Of a stretch of 64,000 nt of DNA, positions 23,618 through 33,834 are shown piece after piece (the stretch's first letter is position 1; the number at the start of each line of letters is the position of its first letter). A program made the position numbers and the translations under genes. The notes under the pieces were generated by a model, which was not told the DNA's origin, ran no database searches, and saw only the letters and a program-made list of their open reading frames with translations. The DNA is from Polyangia bacterium (GTDB lineage Bacteria; Myxococcota_A; Polyangia; Nannocystales; Nannocystaceae): contig JAUHWG010000001.1 in the NCBI GenBank assembly GCA_030424595.1, forward strand, positions 124,001-188,000. Reading direction: 5' to 3'.

Positions 23618-26083
23618 ATGACTACCTCGCCTCGCTACGTCGGCATCGATCTCGGGACCACCAATTCGGCGGCCGCGGTCTTCGACGGCGACTCCGTCAC
23701 CCTCGTCCGCAACGCCCAGGGCGGCACCCTCACCCCCTCGATCGTCCGCGTCGACGCCCGCGGCAACCTCTTCGTCGGCGGCCGCGCCCGCCGCTACCTG
23801 GAGAGCGACCCCGACAACACCCGGAGCGAGTTTAAGCGGCTGATGGGCACCTCGAAGGAGGTCCTCTTCCCGGCCTCCGAGCAGCGCCACACCCCGGAGG
23901 CGCTCTCCGCCGAGGTGCTGAAGTCGCTGCGCGCCGACATCGTCGAGCAATTCGGCTTCGCGCCGACGGTCGCGGTGATCTCCGTGCCCGCCCTCTTCGA
24001 GCTGCCGCAGAGCGCCGCCACCTCGGACGCGGCCCGCCTCGCCGGCTTCGACAGGGTCGAGCTCCTCCAGGAGCCGATCGCCTCGGCCCTCGCGGCGGGC
24101 TGGAGCGCAGGCGAGGAGAGCGGCTCCTGGCTGGTCTACGACCTCGGCGGCGGGACCTTTGACGTGTCCCTCCTGGAGACCCGCGACGGTCTCCTGCGGG
24201 TGGTCGGCCACGACGGCGACAACTTCCTCGGCGGCAAGGACTTTGACTGGGCGATCGTCGAGTGGGCGATCGCCAAGATCGAGGAGCGGGACGGGGTCCA
24301 CCTCCGCCGCGGCGACGCCGACGACGCCGCGGCGATCCTCAAGCTCAAGCTCGCCGCCGAAGAGGCGAAGATCGAGCTGACCCGCGCACAGACGACGATC
24401 CTCGCGATCCCGGCCCTGACCGACCACGAGGGCGCCCCCTACGACCTCGATCTCGAGCTCGATCGGGAGACCCTGGAGCGCCTGTGCCAGCCGGCGATCG
24501 ACCGGACCCTGGCGGTCTGTCGCCGCCTCCTCGAGAGCCACGGGATCGTCCCCGGCGAGCTCAGCCATGTCGTCATGGTCGGCGGCCCCTCGGTGATGCC
24601 CGCCGTCCGCGAGCGGGTCCGCGACGGCCTCGCCTGCTCGCTCTCCGAGGGGCTCGATCCGATGACCCTCGTCGCCCAGGGAGCGGCGATCTACGCGGCG
24701 ACCGCGGGCCTCGACGCCCAGCCCCAGCCCCTCGCCGTCCCCGACGGCTACAAGGTGTGGCTCCACTTCCCGGCGATGTCCTCCGACCTGACGCCGCACG
24801 TGGTCGGCCGCCTCGTCGCCGACGACGCGGCCCAGATCCAGGCGCCGAGCGAGCTCCGGCTCCTCCGCAGCGACGGGCTCTGGGAGAGCGCCTGGGCCGA
24901 GGTCGATGAGGAGGGCGCGTTTGTCCTCTCGACCTCGCTCCTCGCCCGACGGCCGAACGTCTTCAAGATCGAGGGCCGGCGCAAGGACGGGGCCGCGGTC
25001 CAGATCTCACCGGCGACCGTGACGATCGTCCAGGGCCTGACGATCTCCGATCCGCCGCTCTCGCGGACCATCGGCGTCGCCCTCGCCAACGACGGGGTCC
25101 GGGTCTACTTCGAGCGCGGCGCCCCCCTCCCCGCCCGCCGCACCTTCACCCTCCTGACCGTCGAGGGGGTGGCCAAGGGCAGCGACGAGAGCCTGCTCAA
25201 GATCCCGATCGTCCAGGGCGAGCACGACGAGGCCCACCTCTGCCGCCTCGTCGGCACCCTCGAGATCGCCGGCGCGACGATCAAGGAGAGCCTGCCCTCG
25301 GGCTCCGAGATCGAGATGACCCTGGAGCTCGACCGAGGCGGTCGGATGTCGGCGCGGGCGCTGGTCCCCGCCCTCGACCAGCTCTTCGAGGACGTCGCCC
25401 AGCTCCTCGTGCCGGAGGCCGACCCCGAGGTCCTCGCCGCCAGCGTCGAGGCCGCCCGCGAGCGGATCGCGGCGCTGCGCAGCGACGCCTTCCGCCGCGG
25501 CGAGATCGCCCAGCTCGACAAGCTCTCAGCGATCGAGGCCAACCTGCCCCAGCTCGAGTCGGACATCGCCGCGGCCCAGGGCGGTGACAACGACGCCGCC
25601 CAGAAAGCCCGCCGGACCCTCCTCGAGCTCGACGCCGACCTGGAGCACCTCGAGCTCGATCGAAACTGGCCGGAGATCCTGAAAGAGTCGAACGAGTCGC
25701 TTATCTGGGCGACGTCGTGGGTCGCGGAGCTCGGCCTGCCGCACGAGCAGCACCTGATGAACGAGACGGTCAAGTCGCTGCGCAAGGCCCAGGACGATCG
25801 CGACCCCGCGGAGCTCCAACGCCAGCTGAGGCTGGTCTCGCGGCTCGGCAACACCGCCTCGCGCCGCCACCCCGAGGCCTGGAGCCGCCGCTTTGAGTAC
25901 GCCGCCTCCCAGGTCGGCGACGCGACCGACATCGTCAAGGCCCAGGCGCTGGTCAAGGAGGGTCGCGAGGCCCAGAGCAAGGGCGACAACGACACCCTGC
26001 GCTCGATCGTCCAGAAGCTCTGGCAGCTCCTGCCGACCGACGTCGAGAAGCGCCGCCTCTCCTACGACTCCGGGGTCCGCTGA
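23618..26083 (+). CDS. Hsp70 (DnaK)-family chaperone with divergent C-terminus
   Basis: 821 residues from the ATG at 23618, longer than DnaK (~640). The nucleotide-binding domain is intact: GIDLGTTNSAA (residues 9-18), VYDLGGGTFDVSLLE (~173-187) and VVMVGGPSVMPAVRERV (~318). The substrate-binding part (~400-560) is only loosely DnaK-like, and the last ~260 residues form a long helical, coiled-coil-rich region without the DnaK lid or the EEVD-like end. It is followed one base later by a degenerate J-domain protein and then a membrane protein, so it is a specialised Hsp70 with its own partners rather than the housekeeping DnaK. Confidence 0.85.
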   Translation: MTTSPRYVGIDLGTTNSAAAVFDGDSVTLVRNAQGGTLTPSIVRVDARGNLFVGGRARRYLESDPDNTRSEFKRLMGTSKEVLFPASEQRHTPEALSAEVLKSLRADIVEQFGFAPTVAVISVPALFELPQSAATSDAARLAGFDRVELLQEPIASALAAGWSAGEESGSWLVYDLGGGTFDVSLLETRDGLLRVVGHDGDNFLGGKDFDWAIVEWAIAKIEERDGVHLRRGDADDAAAILKLKLAAEEAKIELTRAQTTILAIPALTDHEGAPYDLDLELDRETLERLCQPAIDRTLAVCRRLLESHGIVPGELSHVVMVGGPSVMPAVRERVRDGLACSLSEGLDPMTLVAQGAAIYAATAGLDAQPQPLAVPDGYKVWLHFPAMSSDLTPHVVGRLVADDAAQIQAPSELRLLRSDGLWESAWAEVDEEGAFVLSTSLLARRPNVFKIEGRRKDGAAVQISPATVTIVQGLTISDPPLSRTIGVALANDGVRVYFERGAPLPARRTFTLLTVEGVAKGSDESLLKIPIVQGEHDEAHLCRLVGTLEIAGATIKESLPSGSEIEMTLELDRGGRMSARALVPALDQLFEDVAQLLVPEADPEVLAASVEAARERIAALRSDAFRRGEIAQLDKLSAIEANLPQLESDIAAAQGGDNDAAQKARRTLLELDADLEHLELDRNWPEILKESNESLIWATSWVAELGLPHEQHLMNETVKSLRKAQDDRDPAELQRQLRLVSRLGNTASRRHPEAWSRRFEYAASQVGDATDIVKAQALVKEGREAQSKGDNDTLRSIVQKLWQLLPTDVEKRRLSYDSGVR

Positions 26084-26084
26084 G

Positions 26085-26501
26085 ATGAGCGTCGTCGGGC
26101 CAGGTCGATTCGCGGAGAACCCCTTCTTCGTCCTCGGGGTGACGCCGGCGCAGAGCCGCGCGGAGATCGAGCGCGAGGGGGCCAAGCTCCTCGGCATGCT
26201 CGAGCTCGGCCTGCGCTCCGCGACGAGCTACAAGACCCCGACCGGGACCGGGACGCGGACCTCCGAGGCCGTGCGCGCGGCCCTGGCCGAGCTCCGCGAC
26301 CCTGAGCGTCGCCTCCTCCACGAGCTGTGGGCGAGCGCTCCGCCACCGGCGCCCAAGCCCGGAGCCGACGCCAGCGCGGGGGCTTCATCAGCGGCCGCCG
26401 CGGGCGACCCCTACCGCGGTGACGCAGGCGCGAGCGAGTCGCCGAGGCGCCAGCCTGGCTTCACCGACGCCTTCGCCCTCTTCGGTTGGGGGCGCCTGTG
26501 A
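26085..26501 (+). CDS. Degenerate J-domain-like partner of the Hsp70
   Basis: 138 residues, starting one base after the Hsp70 stop. The N-terminal segment FAENPFFVLGVTPAQSRAEIERE resembles the start of a J-domain (xPYxVLGVxxxAs), and RAALAELRDPERRLLHELWA matches helix IV of such domains (sequence like LsDPxkRxxYD). The HPD tripeptide needed to stimulate Hsp70 ATPase is missing. The C-terminal part is Ala/Gly/Ser/Pro-rich and disordered, ending in FALFGWGRL. Context suggests it targets or regulates the Hsp70 encoded just upstream. The call rests on motif resemblance and position. Confidence 0.6.
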   Translation: MSVVGPGRFAENPFFVLGVTPAQSRAEIEREGAKLLGMLELGLRSATSYKTPTGTGTRTSEAVRAALAELRDPERRLLHELWASAPPPAPKPGADASAGASSAAAAGDPYRGDAGASESPRRQPGFTDAFALFGWGRL

Positions 26502-26620
26502 GGCGCTGCACCGACCGCGCCGCGGCGGCCTCGCCCACCGAGGCTCCGTCGCCGCGTCGACGCCTCTTCCCCCGTCGCACGCAGCCCTCCTCGCGAGCGC
26601 GAGCTGCGACGACGAGGGCC

Positions 26621-28156
26621 ATGGACTGGCTCCAAGGCGCCCACGCCGAGCCGGGACGACGGAGGCTCCGACGGGCCTATGTCTCGCTCCTCGTGGTGCT
26701 CGTCGGCTCGAGCCTGAGCACGCTCTTCGTCGCCAGGCTGGAGCGTGTGATCCAAGGCGACCCCGACCTCATCGTCGGCCTCACGCTCATCTTCATCATC
26801 CTCGCCGCGCTCCTCTTCCTCCTCCTCATCTCGCTCCGCAACGCCCTCGGCTGGACCCTCGCCCGGAGCGTCGCTATCCCCCTCGGCCTCTGGCGCAGCG
26901 CCGCCTACCTCGCCCACCACTCCTCCACCTGGGCCGCGGATCCGGAGGGGGGCGCGACCCTCGCGGGCGCCCTCGCGCTGCTCCGCCGCGACGCCCACGA
27001 TGCCGCGACGGCGGCCGAGCTCCTCCGCAGGATCAGCGAGTGCAAGGCGATCGGCACCGCGGGGATCACCGCCTCCGGGCTCCTCGCCGCCAGCCGGGGC
27101 GACCTCTCGGGCGCGCGCGAGCTCCTGACCAGCGCCCTGACCATCGAGGGCAAGAAGGCCCTGCCGCTCGCCCAGACCTACGCCCGCGAGTGGCTGATCG
27201 CCGACGCGGCGAGCCGCGGCGCCTGGGCCCAGGTCCTCGCGCTCGGCGAGGAGCCGTGGCCGACGATCAGCCTCCGCGCCCGCTTCCTCGTGGCCGTCGC
27301 CGGTCGCTTCGTCGGCGGCCACTCGCCGACCGACACCGGGCTTTGGCTCCTCTGGCTCCTCTGTCCCCACGCCGCCCGGACCCGGCCGCTCCTCGACGCC
27401 GCCACGGCGATCCCCCAGGCCCTTCACCCCCGCAGCTTCGCCGCCAAGGACGGGGAGACCTCGACCCCGGACGTCGACGAGCTCCCGGAGCTCCCGAGCG
27501 CGCCGCTCGACCGCGCGCTCGTCCTCCACGCCCACTGGATCGCCCGCGACCCGCTCCACCTCCGCCTCGTCCCCGCCCGCCTCGTCGCCCTCCTCGAGGC
27601 CTGGGACGCCGCCGAGGCCACCGGCTCGATCCGCCGTCGGGCGACCTCCCGCGCCGCCAAGCTCGGGATCCCCGACAAGGCCGGAGCGCTCGCGGAGCGC
27701 TTCCTCGCCGACGTCGCCGACGACATCGCCGATCTGGCGATCCGCGCGACGGTCGCGATCTCCGACCACATGGACGATCCCGGCGAGCTCAGCGAGCGGG
27801 TCGTCCGGGTGATCCGCGACCGCGTGCTCATCGGCGTCGAGGAGGACGCCGAGCGGCTGGCCCAGCGGACAGACGCCAAGTCCGAGCTGCCTGCCGTCGA
27901 CGAGTGGCGCGAGTGGACCCAGCTGGCCAAGCGCTACGAGCTCGCGGGGCGCCTGGGCGGCCTGGATCTCCGGCGCTTGATGTTCCCCCAGGTCCACCGC
28001 AGCGCCTGCTCCTTCGCCGTCTGGCTGTGGAACGACCGCAACGAGTACGGAATCTCGACGCCGATCTTCCGCTGGCTCCTGGCCGAGGCCGAGGCCGTCG
28101 GCGACGAGGCGGCGATCGACCTCCAGCGCCGCAACCTCGGGGTCAAGGCCAAGTAG
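26621..28156 (+). CDS. Membrane protein with helical repeats, linked to the Hsp70 operon
   Basis: 511 residues from the ATG at 26621; a GTG at 26498 that overlaps the previous stop (GTGA) would add an Arg/Ala/Ser-rich 41-residue leader and cannot be excluded. Two transmembrane segments lie near residues 20-38 (YVSLLVVLVGSSLSTLFVA) and 50-72. The large soluble part (~90-510) is helical and TPR-like (LAGALALLRRDAHDAATAAELL and others). No enzyme motif is visible. It forms a three-gene unit with the Hsp70 and J-like genes, and may anchor the chaperone at the membrane (inference). Confidence 0.68.
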   Translation: MDWLQGAHAEPGRRRLRRAYVSLLVVLVGSSLSTLFVARLERVIQGDPDLIVGLTLIFIILAALLFLLLISLRNALGWTLARSVAIPLGLWRSAAYLAHHSSTWAADPEGGATLAGALALLRRDAHDAATAAELLRRISECKAIGTAGITASGLLAASRGDLSGARELLTSALTIEGKKALPLAQTYAREWLIADAASRGAWAQVLALGEEPWPTISLRARFLVAVAGRFVGGHSPTDTGLWLLWLLCPHAARTRPLLDAATAIPQALHPRSFAAKDGETSTPDVDELPELPSAPLDRALVLHAHWIARDPLHLRLVPARLVALLEAWDAAEATGSIRRRATSRAAKLGIPDKAGALAERFLADVADDIADLAIRATVAISDHMDDPGELSERVVRVIRDRVLIGVEEDAERLAQRTDAKSELPAVDEWREWTQLAKRYELAGRLGGLDLRRLMFPQVHRSACSFAVWLWNDRNEYGISTPIFRWLLAEAEAVGDEAAIDLQRRNLGVKAK

Positions 28157-28245
28157 CCGCCAGGCCGCCCCGGGCGACGGCGACGGACCCTCCAACGCGC
28201 CGCGACACGCCAGCCGGAGGAGGCCCTGCGAGACGTCGCGCTCCG

Positions 28246-28286
<41 letters not shown>

Positions 28287-28312
28287 GGCGCCCTCGCGAT
28301 CCTCGTCCGGAC

Positions 28313-29524
28313 CTACTTGGTCACGGTCCGCTCGAAGTCCAGCTTGCCCGTCCGGTCGTAGAAGGCGCCGTTCAAGGTGTTGCCGTCGATCTCGACCCAG
28401 AGGAACCCGGGGAGCTGATCGTCCTCCCAAAAGACCTTGTTGTCGTCGTGGTACTCGAAGTCCGTGGTCTTGGCGGCGGCGCCTGAGACCACGAACTCGA
28501 CCCCGCAGATCGGCTCGTGCCACTGCCGGTTGTGGTCGTGGCCGCAGAAGTAGATGTCGACCTTGTCGCAGAGGGACTCGTTCATGAAGTCCTCGACGAC
28601 GCCCCCCGAGACGAAGTCCGGGAAGGGCAGCCCCTCGTAGTTGCCGGCGTTGCCGTGGGCGCCGTTCGAGACGTAGGGGTGGTGGCCAAAGGCGACCTTC
28701 CAGGCCCCGTCGCTGCCGCCGATCTTTTGGTCGAGCCAGCTCTGCTGCTCGCTCGTGTCCTTGTCCCACATCAAGCGGGTCGTATCGAGGGCGAAGAAGT
28801 CGACGTCTTCGACCGAGAAGTCGTACCAGACATCCGGCAGCGTCCACTTGTCGCTGTAGTCCGTATACTCGATCTCGAAGTCGGCCTTGTACCAGTCGAA
28901 GGAATTGATCCCGTAGTCGTGGTTGCCGAAGACCACGTAGAACGGGAAGTCGAGGTCGGCGTAGGGCATCTCGAACTTGGTCGAGAACTGGTTGTCGTCG
29001 GTGGACTCGACGCCGTCGTCGTAGAAGTTGTCGCCGAGATAGAGGGCGAAGTCGCAGCCCCGCATCGCGCAGATCTGCTCGACCTGATCGGCGACCATGT
29101 ACTGGTTGTCGTTGCCCTCGCCGCCGTCACCGAGGACGACGAAGCGGACCGGCTCCGCCATCATGCCGCCGGTCGTATCCCCGGTGGTGTCGCCCGTCGT
29201 CGGGTCCGTCGTCGTCGGGTCCGTCGTCGTCGGATCGGTGGTCGTCGTCGGCGAGCTCGTCGACACCGTCGGGTCGGTGGTCGGCGAGCTCGTCGTCCCC
29301 GGCCCCGTGCTCTCGCCGGTGCTGCTCCCGGTCGCCGACATCGACCCGGAGTTGGAGGTGCCTGAGGTCGCGGTCGCGCCAGTGCTCGTCGCCGTCGACG
29401 ACGCTCCGCTCGCGGTGTCAGTCGCCGACGAGTCAGTCTCGCCAACGTCATCGGAGGATCCAGAGCAACCAACGAGGAGAAGTGCGAGGGTGAAGGAAGA
29501 GAACGGGATGGACGGGCGAGACAT
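28313..29524 (-). CDS. Secreted metallophosphoesterase lipoprotein (purple acid phosphatase-like)
   Basis: 403 residues from the ATG at 29524; a TTG three bases upstream is also possible. AGGAG lies about nine bases before the ATG. Lipobox LVGC (C20) is followed by a Thr/Ser/Asp stalk to ~122, including TTTDP repeats. The calcineurin-like phosphoesterase motifs are all present: GDGG (132-135), GDNFYDDG (164-171), GNHD (200-203), GHHPYVS (280-286) and GHDH (328-331). The layout follows tartrate-resistant acid phosphatases. It should hydrolyse phosphoesters outside the cell with a two-metal centre; the substrate is unknown. Confidence 0.88.
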   Translation of the reverse strand: MSRPSIPFSSFTLALLLVGCSGSSDDVGETDSSATDTASGASSTATSTGATATSGTSNSGSMSATGSSTGESTGPGTTSSPTTDPTVSTSSPTTTTDPTTTDPTTTDPTTGDTTGDTTGGMMAEPVRFVVLGDGGEGNDNQYMVADQVEQICAMRGCDFALYLGDNFYDDGVESTDDNQFSTKFEMPYADLDFPFYVVFGNHDYGINSFDWYKADFEIEYTDYSDKWTLPDVWYDFSVEDVDFFALDTTRLMWDKDTSEQQSWLDQKIGGSDGAWKVAFGHHPYVSNGAHGNAGNYEGLPFPDFVSGGVVEDFMNESLCDKVDIYFCGHDHNRQWHEPICGVEFVVSGAAAKTTDFEYHDDNKVFWEDDQLPGFLWVEIDGNTLNGAFYDRTGKLDFERTVTK

Positions 29525-29527
29525 CAA

Positions 29528-30267
<740 letters not shown>

Positions 30268-30963
30268 CTAGAGCGGCGCTGAGGAGAGCTCGCAGCTCTC
30301 GAGGAACCACTCCGGTCGATCGGCGCTGATGACCACCGTCACCCGCTCGGCGGCGTCTCCCGAGTTCGCCCCGCGATAGAGCAGGCTCACCCCCTCGTCT
30401 GCGCCGACCTCAAAGACGGCCTCACCGTCGCTCGCGGAGAGCGTGGTGCCCGGCGCCTGCGCCCAGGCGTTGCACTCGATCAGGTAGCGGTGCTTTGGAT
30501 CTGCCTTGAAGACCAGGTAGGCGGCCGGCCTCAACGGCCCGCGGAAGACCTCGGCGGCGCCGTGGAAGTGGGCTTGCCCGCTGCGAAGGTCGACGTGCCC
30601 GCCCCGCGAGACCAGCTCGAGATAGGCGTCCTCTCCGCCCGTGCCGTTGACCTGAAGATCGATCGACGCGCTGGGCTCTCCGCCGAGGATCTCCCGGCGC
30701 TCAGCGGCGCTGAGGCGACGGACATCGACGCTCGGCTCGGCCTCTCGCGTGGTCGCGACGATCGCAGCGTCGACGCTGCCCGCGGCCTTGGAGGCGAGCT
30801 GGCGCGCCCGGGTCCCGTCGAGCGACGAGGCGGCGTCGACGACATCCGCCGCGGCCTGCCTCGACGCCGAGTCTTCGGAGCCAGCCGCCGCGTCGATCAC
30901 ACCGCTGGCGCCGACGAGGCCGAGACCGACAACAAGGACCACCATCCGTCGGATCATCGCCAT
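30268..30963 (-). CDS. Exported protein of unknown function
   Basis: 231 residues from the ATG at 30963. The N-terminal MAMIRRMVVLVVGLGLVGAS is a signal peptide with cleavage near ASG or DAAAG. The mature part has an Ala/Asp/Ser-rich helix (~30-70), the segment LSAAERREILGG and a C-terminal beta-rich domain of ~140 residues (YLELVSRGGHVDLRSGQAHF, PLRPAAYLVFKADPKHRYLIECNAW, VTVVISADRPEWFLESCEL) with one cysteine pair possible. No family was recognised. It has no lipobox and ends beside the repeat array. Confidence 0.65.
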   Translation of the reverse strand: MAMIRRMVVLVVGLGLVGASGVIDAAAGSEDSASRQAAADVVDAASSLDGTRARQLASKAAGSVDAAIVATTREAEPSVDVRRLSAAERREILGGEPSASIDLQVNGTGGEDAYLELVSRGGHVDLRSGQAHFHGAAEVFRGPLRPAAYLVFKADPKHRYLIECNAWAQAPGTTLSASDGEAVFEVGADEGVSLLYRGANSGDAAERVTVVISADRPEWFLESCELSSAPL

Positions 30964-30969
30964 GACCAA

Positions 30970-30975
30970 ACCATA
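30970..30975 (-). promoter_or_regulatory. Possible -10 box TATGGT
   Basis: On the minus strand TATGGT ends six bases before the ATG at 30963, in the leaderless-type spacing. Confidence 0.3.
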
Positions 30976-31185
30976 CCCCAAGGCTCCGCGCGGTCGCGCT
31001 CACATGGCTCCACGGACAGAATTCCAAAATGTGGTCAGAAGGCGTGCAAAGAGGGGCGTGCAGGCCATTTCGCATGCGAAATGAAGTGCCCGGGTAGGCC
31101 GCTCTCGGAGCGCTCCGACCAGCGGCGGAGGACCCTGTGCCAGCCGCGATGAAGGCCGCGAAGTGGCAAGAAAATCGGCGACTTC

Positions 31186-32973
31186 CTAGGCTCGCTGACG
31201 ACGCTGAGCGGCCCGCGCGTGGGCCCACAAACAGACCAGCGCCCCCGGCGTAATCCCCGGGATCCGCGCGGCCTGCCCCGTGCTGGTCGGCCGCACCTTC
31301 GCGAGACGCTCCGCGGCCTCCGAGGTCAGGCCGGCCAAGGCGAAATAATCGGTGTCGGGCGGGAGGGGGAGATCTTGGGTCCCCTCGCCCCGGATCCGCT
31401 CGATCTCACGGCGCTGGCGCTCGCGGTAGCCGGAGTAGCAGACCTCAGCGCGGGCCCTGTCGAGGATCCACGGCGCCGCCTCAGGCTCACGGCCGCGGCG
31501 CAGCTCCGCCGAAAGGCGCTCCACCTCGAGGCCGCGGGCGAGGCTCCGCTCATGCCGCGCGTCGGAGATGAGCCCCGCCCGGTGGGCGAGGCCGGAGAGG
31601 CGCTGATCGGCGTTGTCCTCCCGCAGGATCAGCCGGTACTCCGCCCGCGACGTGAACATCCGGTAGGGCTCATCGCATCCCTGGGTGACCAGGTCGTCGA
31701 CGAGCACGCCGGTGTAGCCCTCGTCGCGGCCGATCTCCAGCGGCGGCGCCGATGCCAGCCAGAGCGCAGCGTTGGCCCCCGCGACCAACCCCTGAGCGCC
31801 GGCCTCCTCGTAGCCCGAGGTCCCGTTGATCTGGCCGGCGAAGTAGAGCCCCTCGATGTCCTTGGCCCCGAGCTGGTGGTCGAGCGCGCGAGCGTCGACC
31901 GCCGCGTACTCGACCGCATAGCCGGGGCTCCGCAGGCGCGCCGCCTCGAGGCCTGGGATCGTCCGGATCATCGCCTCTTGGACCGCCGCCGGCAGGCTCG
32001 AGGAGATGCCGTTGGGGTAGACGCTGTCGGTCGTGAGCCCCTCCGGCTCGAGGAAGACCTGGTGCCGCGGACGACCGGCGAAGCGGACGACCTTGTCCTC
32101 GATCGAGGGGCAATAGCGGGGACCTCGACCGGAGATCGAGCCGGAGTAGATCGCCGACTCGTGGAGGTGGCGGCGGATGAGATCGTGCGCCTCTTCGCCG
32201 GTCCACGTCAGGTGGCACGGGACCTCCGCCAGCGGCGGCGGCTGGGCCTCGACGTCGTCTGGGAGGGTGAAGCGGGGCGCCGGCGTCTCGCTCGGTTGGA
32301 GCTCGATCCGCGGATCGTCCCAGGCGATCGTGCGCCCGTCGATCCGCGCCGGCGTGCCGGTCTTGAGCCGGCGAAGGTCAAACCCGAGCTCCCGCAGCGA
32401 CTCCGCCAGGGAGCCCGCCGGCGGCTCGCCGACGCGACCGCCCGGCGTCCGCTCAGCGCCGGTGTGGAGCACCCCGCCGAGAAAGGTGCCGGTGGTGATG
32501 ATGACCGCGTCCGCGTCGACGCGGGAGCCGTCGACCAGCGTGACGCCGACGACCTTGCGACCCTCGAGGACGAGCCCGGCGACCAGACCCTGGGTGACCT
32601 CGACGGTCGGGTGCTCCAGCAGCGCTCGCTGGGCGAGCCGCCCGTAGTGGGCCTTGTCGACCTGGACCCGCGTGGCCTGGACCGCCTGACCCTTGCTGCG
32701 GTTGAGGATCCGCCCGTGGATCGTCGCGCTGTCCGCAGCTCGCCCCATGAACCCGCCGAGGGCGTCGATCTCCTTGACCAGGTGTCCCTTGGCGACGCCG
32801 CCGACGCTGGGGTTGCAGGGCGTGAGGCCGATGGTGTCGAGCCTGCCGGTGATCACCCGGACGCGGATCCTCGCCTGCGCCTGCGCCTGCGACGAGGCGA
32901 CCCGAGCCGCGGCGAGGGCCGCCTCGAGGCCCGCGTGGCCCGCACCGACGACCAGGAGAGTCTGCTCAAACAT
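31186..32973 (-). CDS. mnmG: tRNA uridine-5-carboxymethylaminomethyl modification enzyme MnmG (GidA)
   Basis: 595 residues, slightly short of the usual ~620-630. The FAD-binding [10 protein letters not shown] (G10-x-G12-x-x-G15) is at the N-terminus, then [22 protein letters not shown] and the catalytic-region [11 protein letters not shown], both hallmarks of MnmG. The C-terminal helical domain has [15 protein letters not shown]. With MnmE it installs the carboxymethylaminomethyl group on U34 of certain tRNAs, using FAD and tetrahydrofolate. MnmE is not in the window. A short Gln-Ala repeat (SSQAQAQA) in the first Rossmann unit is coded by a GCCTGC microsatellite. Confidence 0.92.
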   Translation of the reverse strand: MFEQTLLVVGAGHAGLEAALAAARVASSQAQAQARIRVRVITGRLDTIGLTPCNPSVGGVAKGHLVKEIDALGGFMGRAADSATIHGRILNRSKGQAVQATRVQVDKAHYGRLAQRALLEHPTVEVTQGLVAGLVLEGRKVVGVTLVDGSRVDADAVIITTGTFLGGVLHTGAERTPGGRVGEPPAGSLAESLRELGFDLRRLKTGTPARIDGRTIAWDDPRIELQPSETPAPRFTLPDDVEAQPPPLAEVPCHLTWTGEEAHDLIRRHLHESAIYSGSISGRGPRYCPSIEDKVVRFAGRPRHQVFLEPEGLTTDSVYPNGISSSLPAAVQEAMIRTIPGLEAARLRSPGYAVEYAAVDARALDHQLGAKDIEGLYFAGQINGTSGYEEAGAQGLVAGANAALWLASAPPLEIGRDEGYTGVLVDDLVTQGCDEPYRMFTSRAEYRLILREDNADQRLSGLAHRAGLISDARHERSLARGLEVERLSAELRRGREPEAAPWILDRARAEVCYSGYRERQRREIERIRGEGTQDLPLPPDTDYFALAGLTSEAAERLAKVRPTSTGQAARIPGITPGALVCLWAHARAAQRRQRA

Positions 32974-32981
32974 CGCCGCGG

Positions 32982-32987
32982 AGGGTA
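32982..32987 (-). promoter_or_regulatory. Putative -10 box TACCCT for mnmG
   Basis: On the minus strand TACCCT ends eight bases before the ATG at 32973. No Shine-Dalgarno site is present. Confidence 0.35.
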
Positions 32988-33220
32988 CCAGCTCGTCGCA
33001 GCGCCGCCGCTCTCGGGCGTCTGAAGGCCATCACTGCCCGCGCTGGCCGCATCGAAGCCGGGACCCCTGCGGCGCGACGTCGGGTGCCGCGATGCGGGAA
33101 GACACCGCCGATCTCCGCGACACAGACGGCGTCCTCATATTAGGGTCCCCCCTCACGACGACGACGCGCGCGCCAGGCACGGCGCCGCGCCCCACCGAAG
33201 ACGGAAGCAGACACGACACC

Positions 33221-33550
33221 ATGGATCTCGGAAATTTTTCGATCAGCCTCTCGGTCAAGGATCTGGCCAAGACCCGCGCCTTCTACGAAGCCTTCGGCTT
33301 TGAGCAGATCGCCGGCGACGCGAGCCAGAACTGGCTGATCCTGCGCAACGGCGAGGCCAAGATCGGCCTCTTTCAGGGGATGTTCGAGGGGAACATGATC
33401 ACCTTCAACCCGAGCGACGCGCGCGGCGTCCAGGCGGCGCTCAAGCGCGCCGGCTACACCCCGGAGAGCGAGGCCGCCGACGGCGAAGGGCCGACCCACT
33501 TCGCGATCAAGGATCCCGACGGGAACCTGATCCTCGTCGATCAGCACTGA
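33221..33550 (+). CDS. VOC (glyoxalase/bleomycin resistance) superfamily protein
   Basis: 109 residues, one full VOC unit of two beta-alpha-beta-beta-beta modules. ISLSVKDLAKTRAFYEAFGFEQI is the typical first module, and FAIKDPDGNLILVDQH the characteristic end with the metal-ligand-like ending. The first-module ligand position is Ser in ISLSVKD rather than His, so metal binding is doubtful. No Shine-Dalgarno site is seen; the ATG was chosen because codon bias starts there. The reaction is unknown. Confidence 0.85.
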   Translation: MDLGNFSISLSVKDLAKTRAFYEAFGFEQIAGDASQNWLILRNGEAKIGLFQGMFEGNMITFNPSDARGVQAALKRAGYTPESEAADGEGPTHFAIKDPDGNLILVDQH

Positions 33551-33707
33551 GCTGCGAGCGCGGGACGTCGCCCCAGGAGGGCCGACGACGCGCCGGCCGA
33601 TGTCTCATCGGCCGGCTCTTCACAGCCCCGGCAGCGGTCCCGCGCTCTCTCGCCGCCATCGTTCGCGGCGTCTTGCGTCGACCGGGACGTCGACCGGAGG
33701 GCGCCCA

Positions 33708-33749
33708 GCGCAGGGCCCACAGCGCAGGGCCCACAGCGGGCCCACCCGG
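33708..33749 (+). repeat. Short tandem repeat, AGCGCAGGGCCCAC units
   Basis: Two perfect 14-bp units (CAGCGCAGGGCCCA) plus a partial third lie in the gap before the uroporphyrinogen methyltransferase fusion gene. Confidence 0.75.
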
Positions 33750-33822
33750 CCTCTCGGAGCCGGGCCTGGAGTCCGCGCCAGACTTTTGCCGCCGGCGGGT
33801 GGCCCTCGCCCCGCGCATCTCG

Positions 33823-33828
33823 GATACT
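33823..33828 (+). promoter_or_regulatory. Putative -10 box GATACT
   Basis: GATACT ends six bases before the ATG at 33835; no Shine-Dalgarno site. Confidence 0.3.
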
Positions 33829-33834
33829 CCGCCG

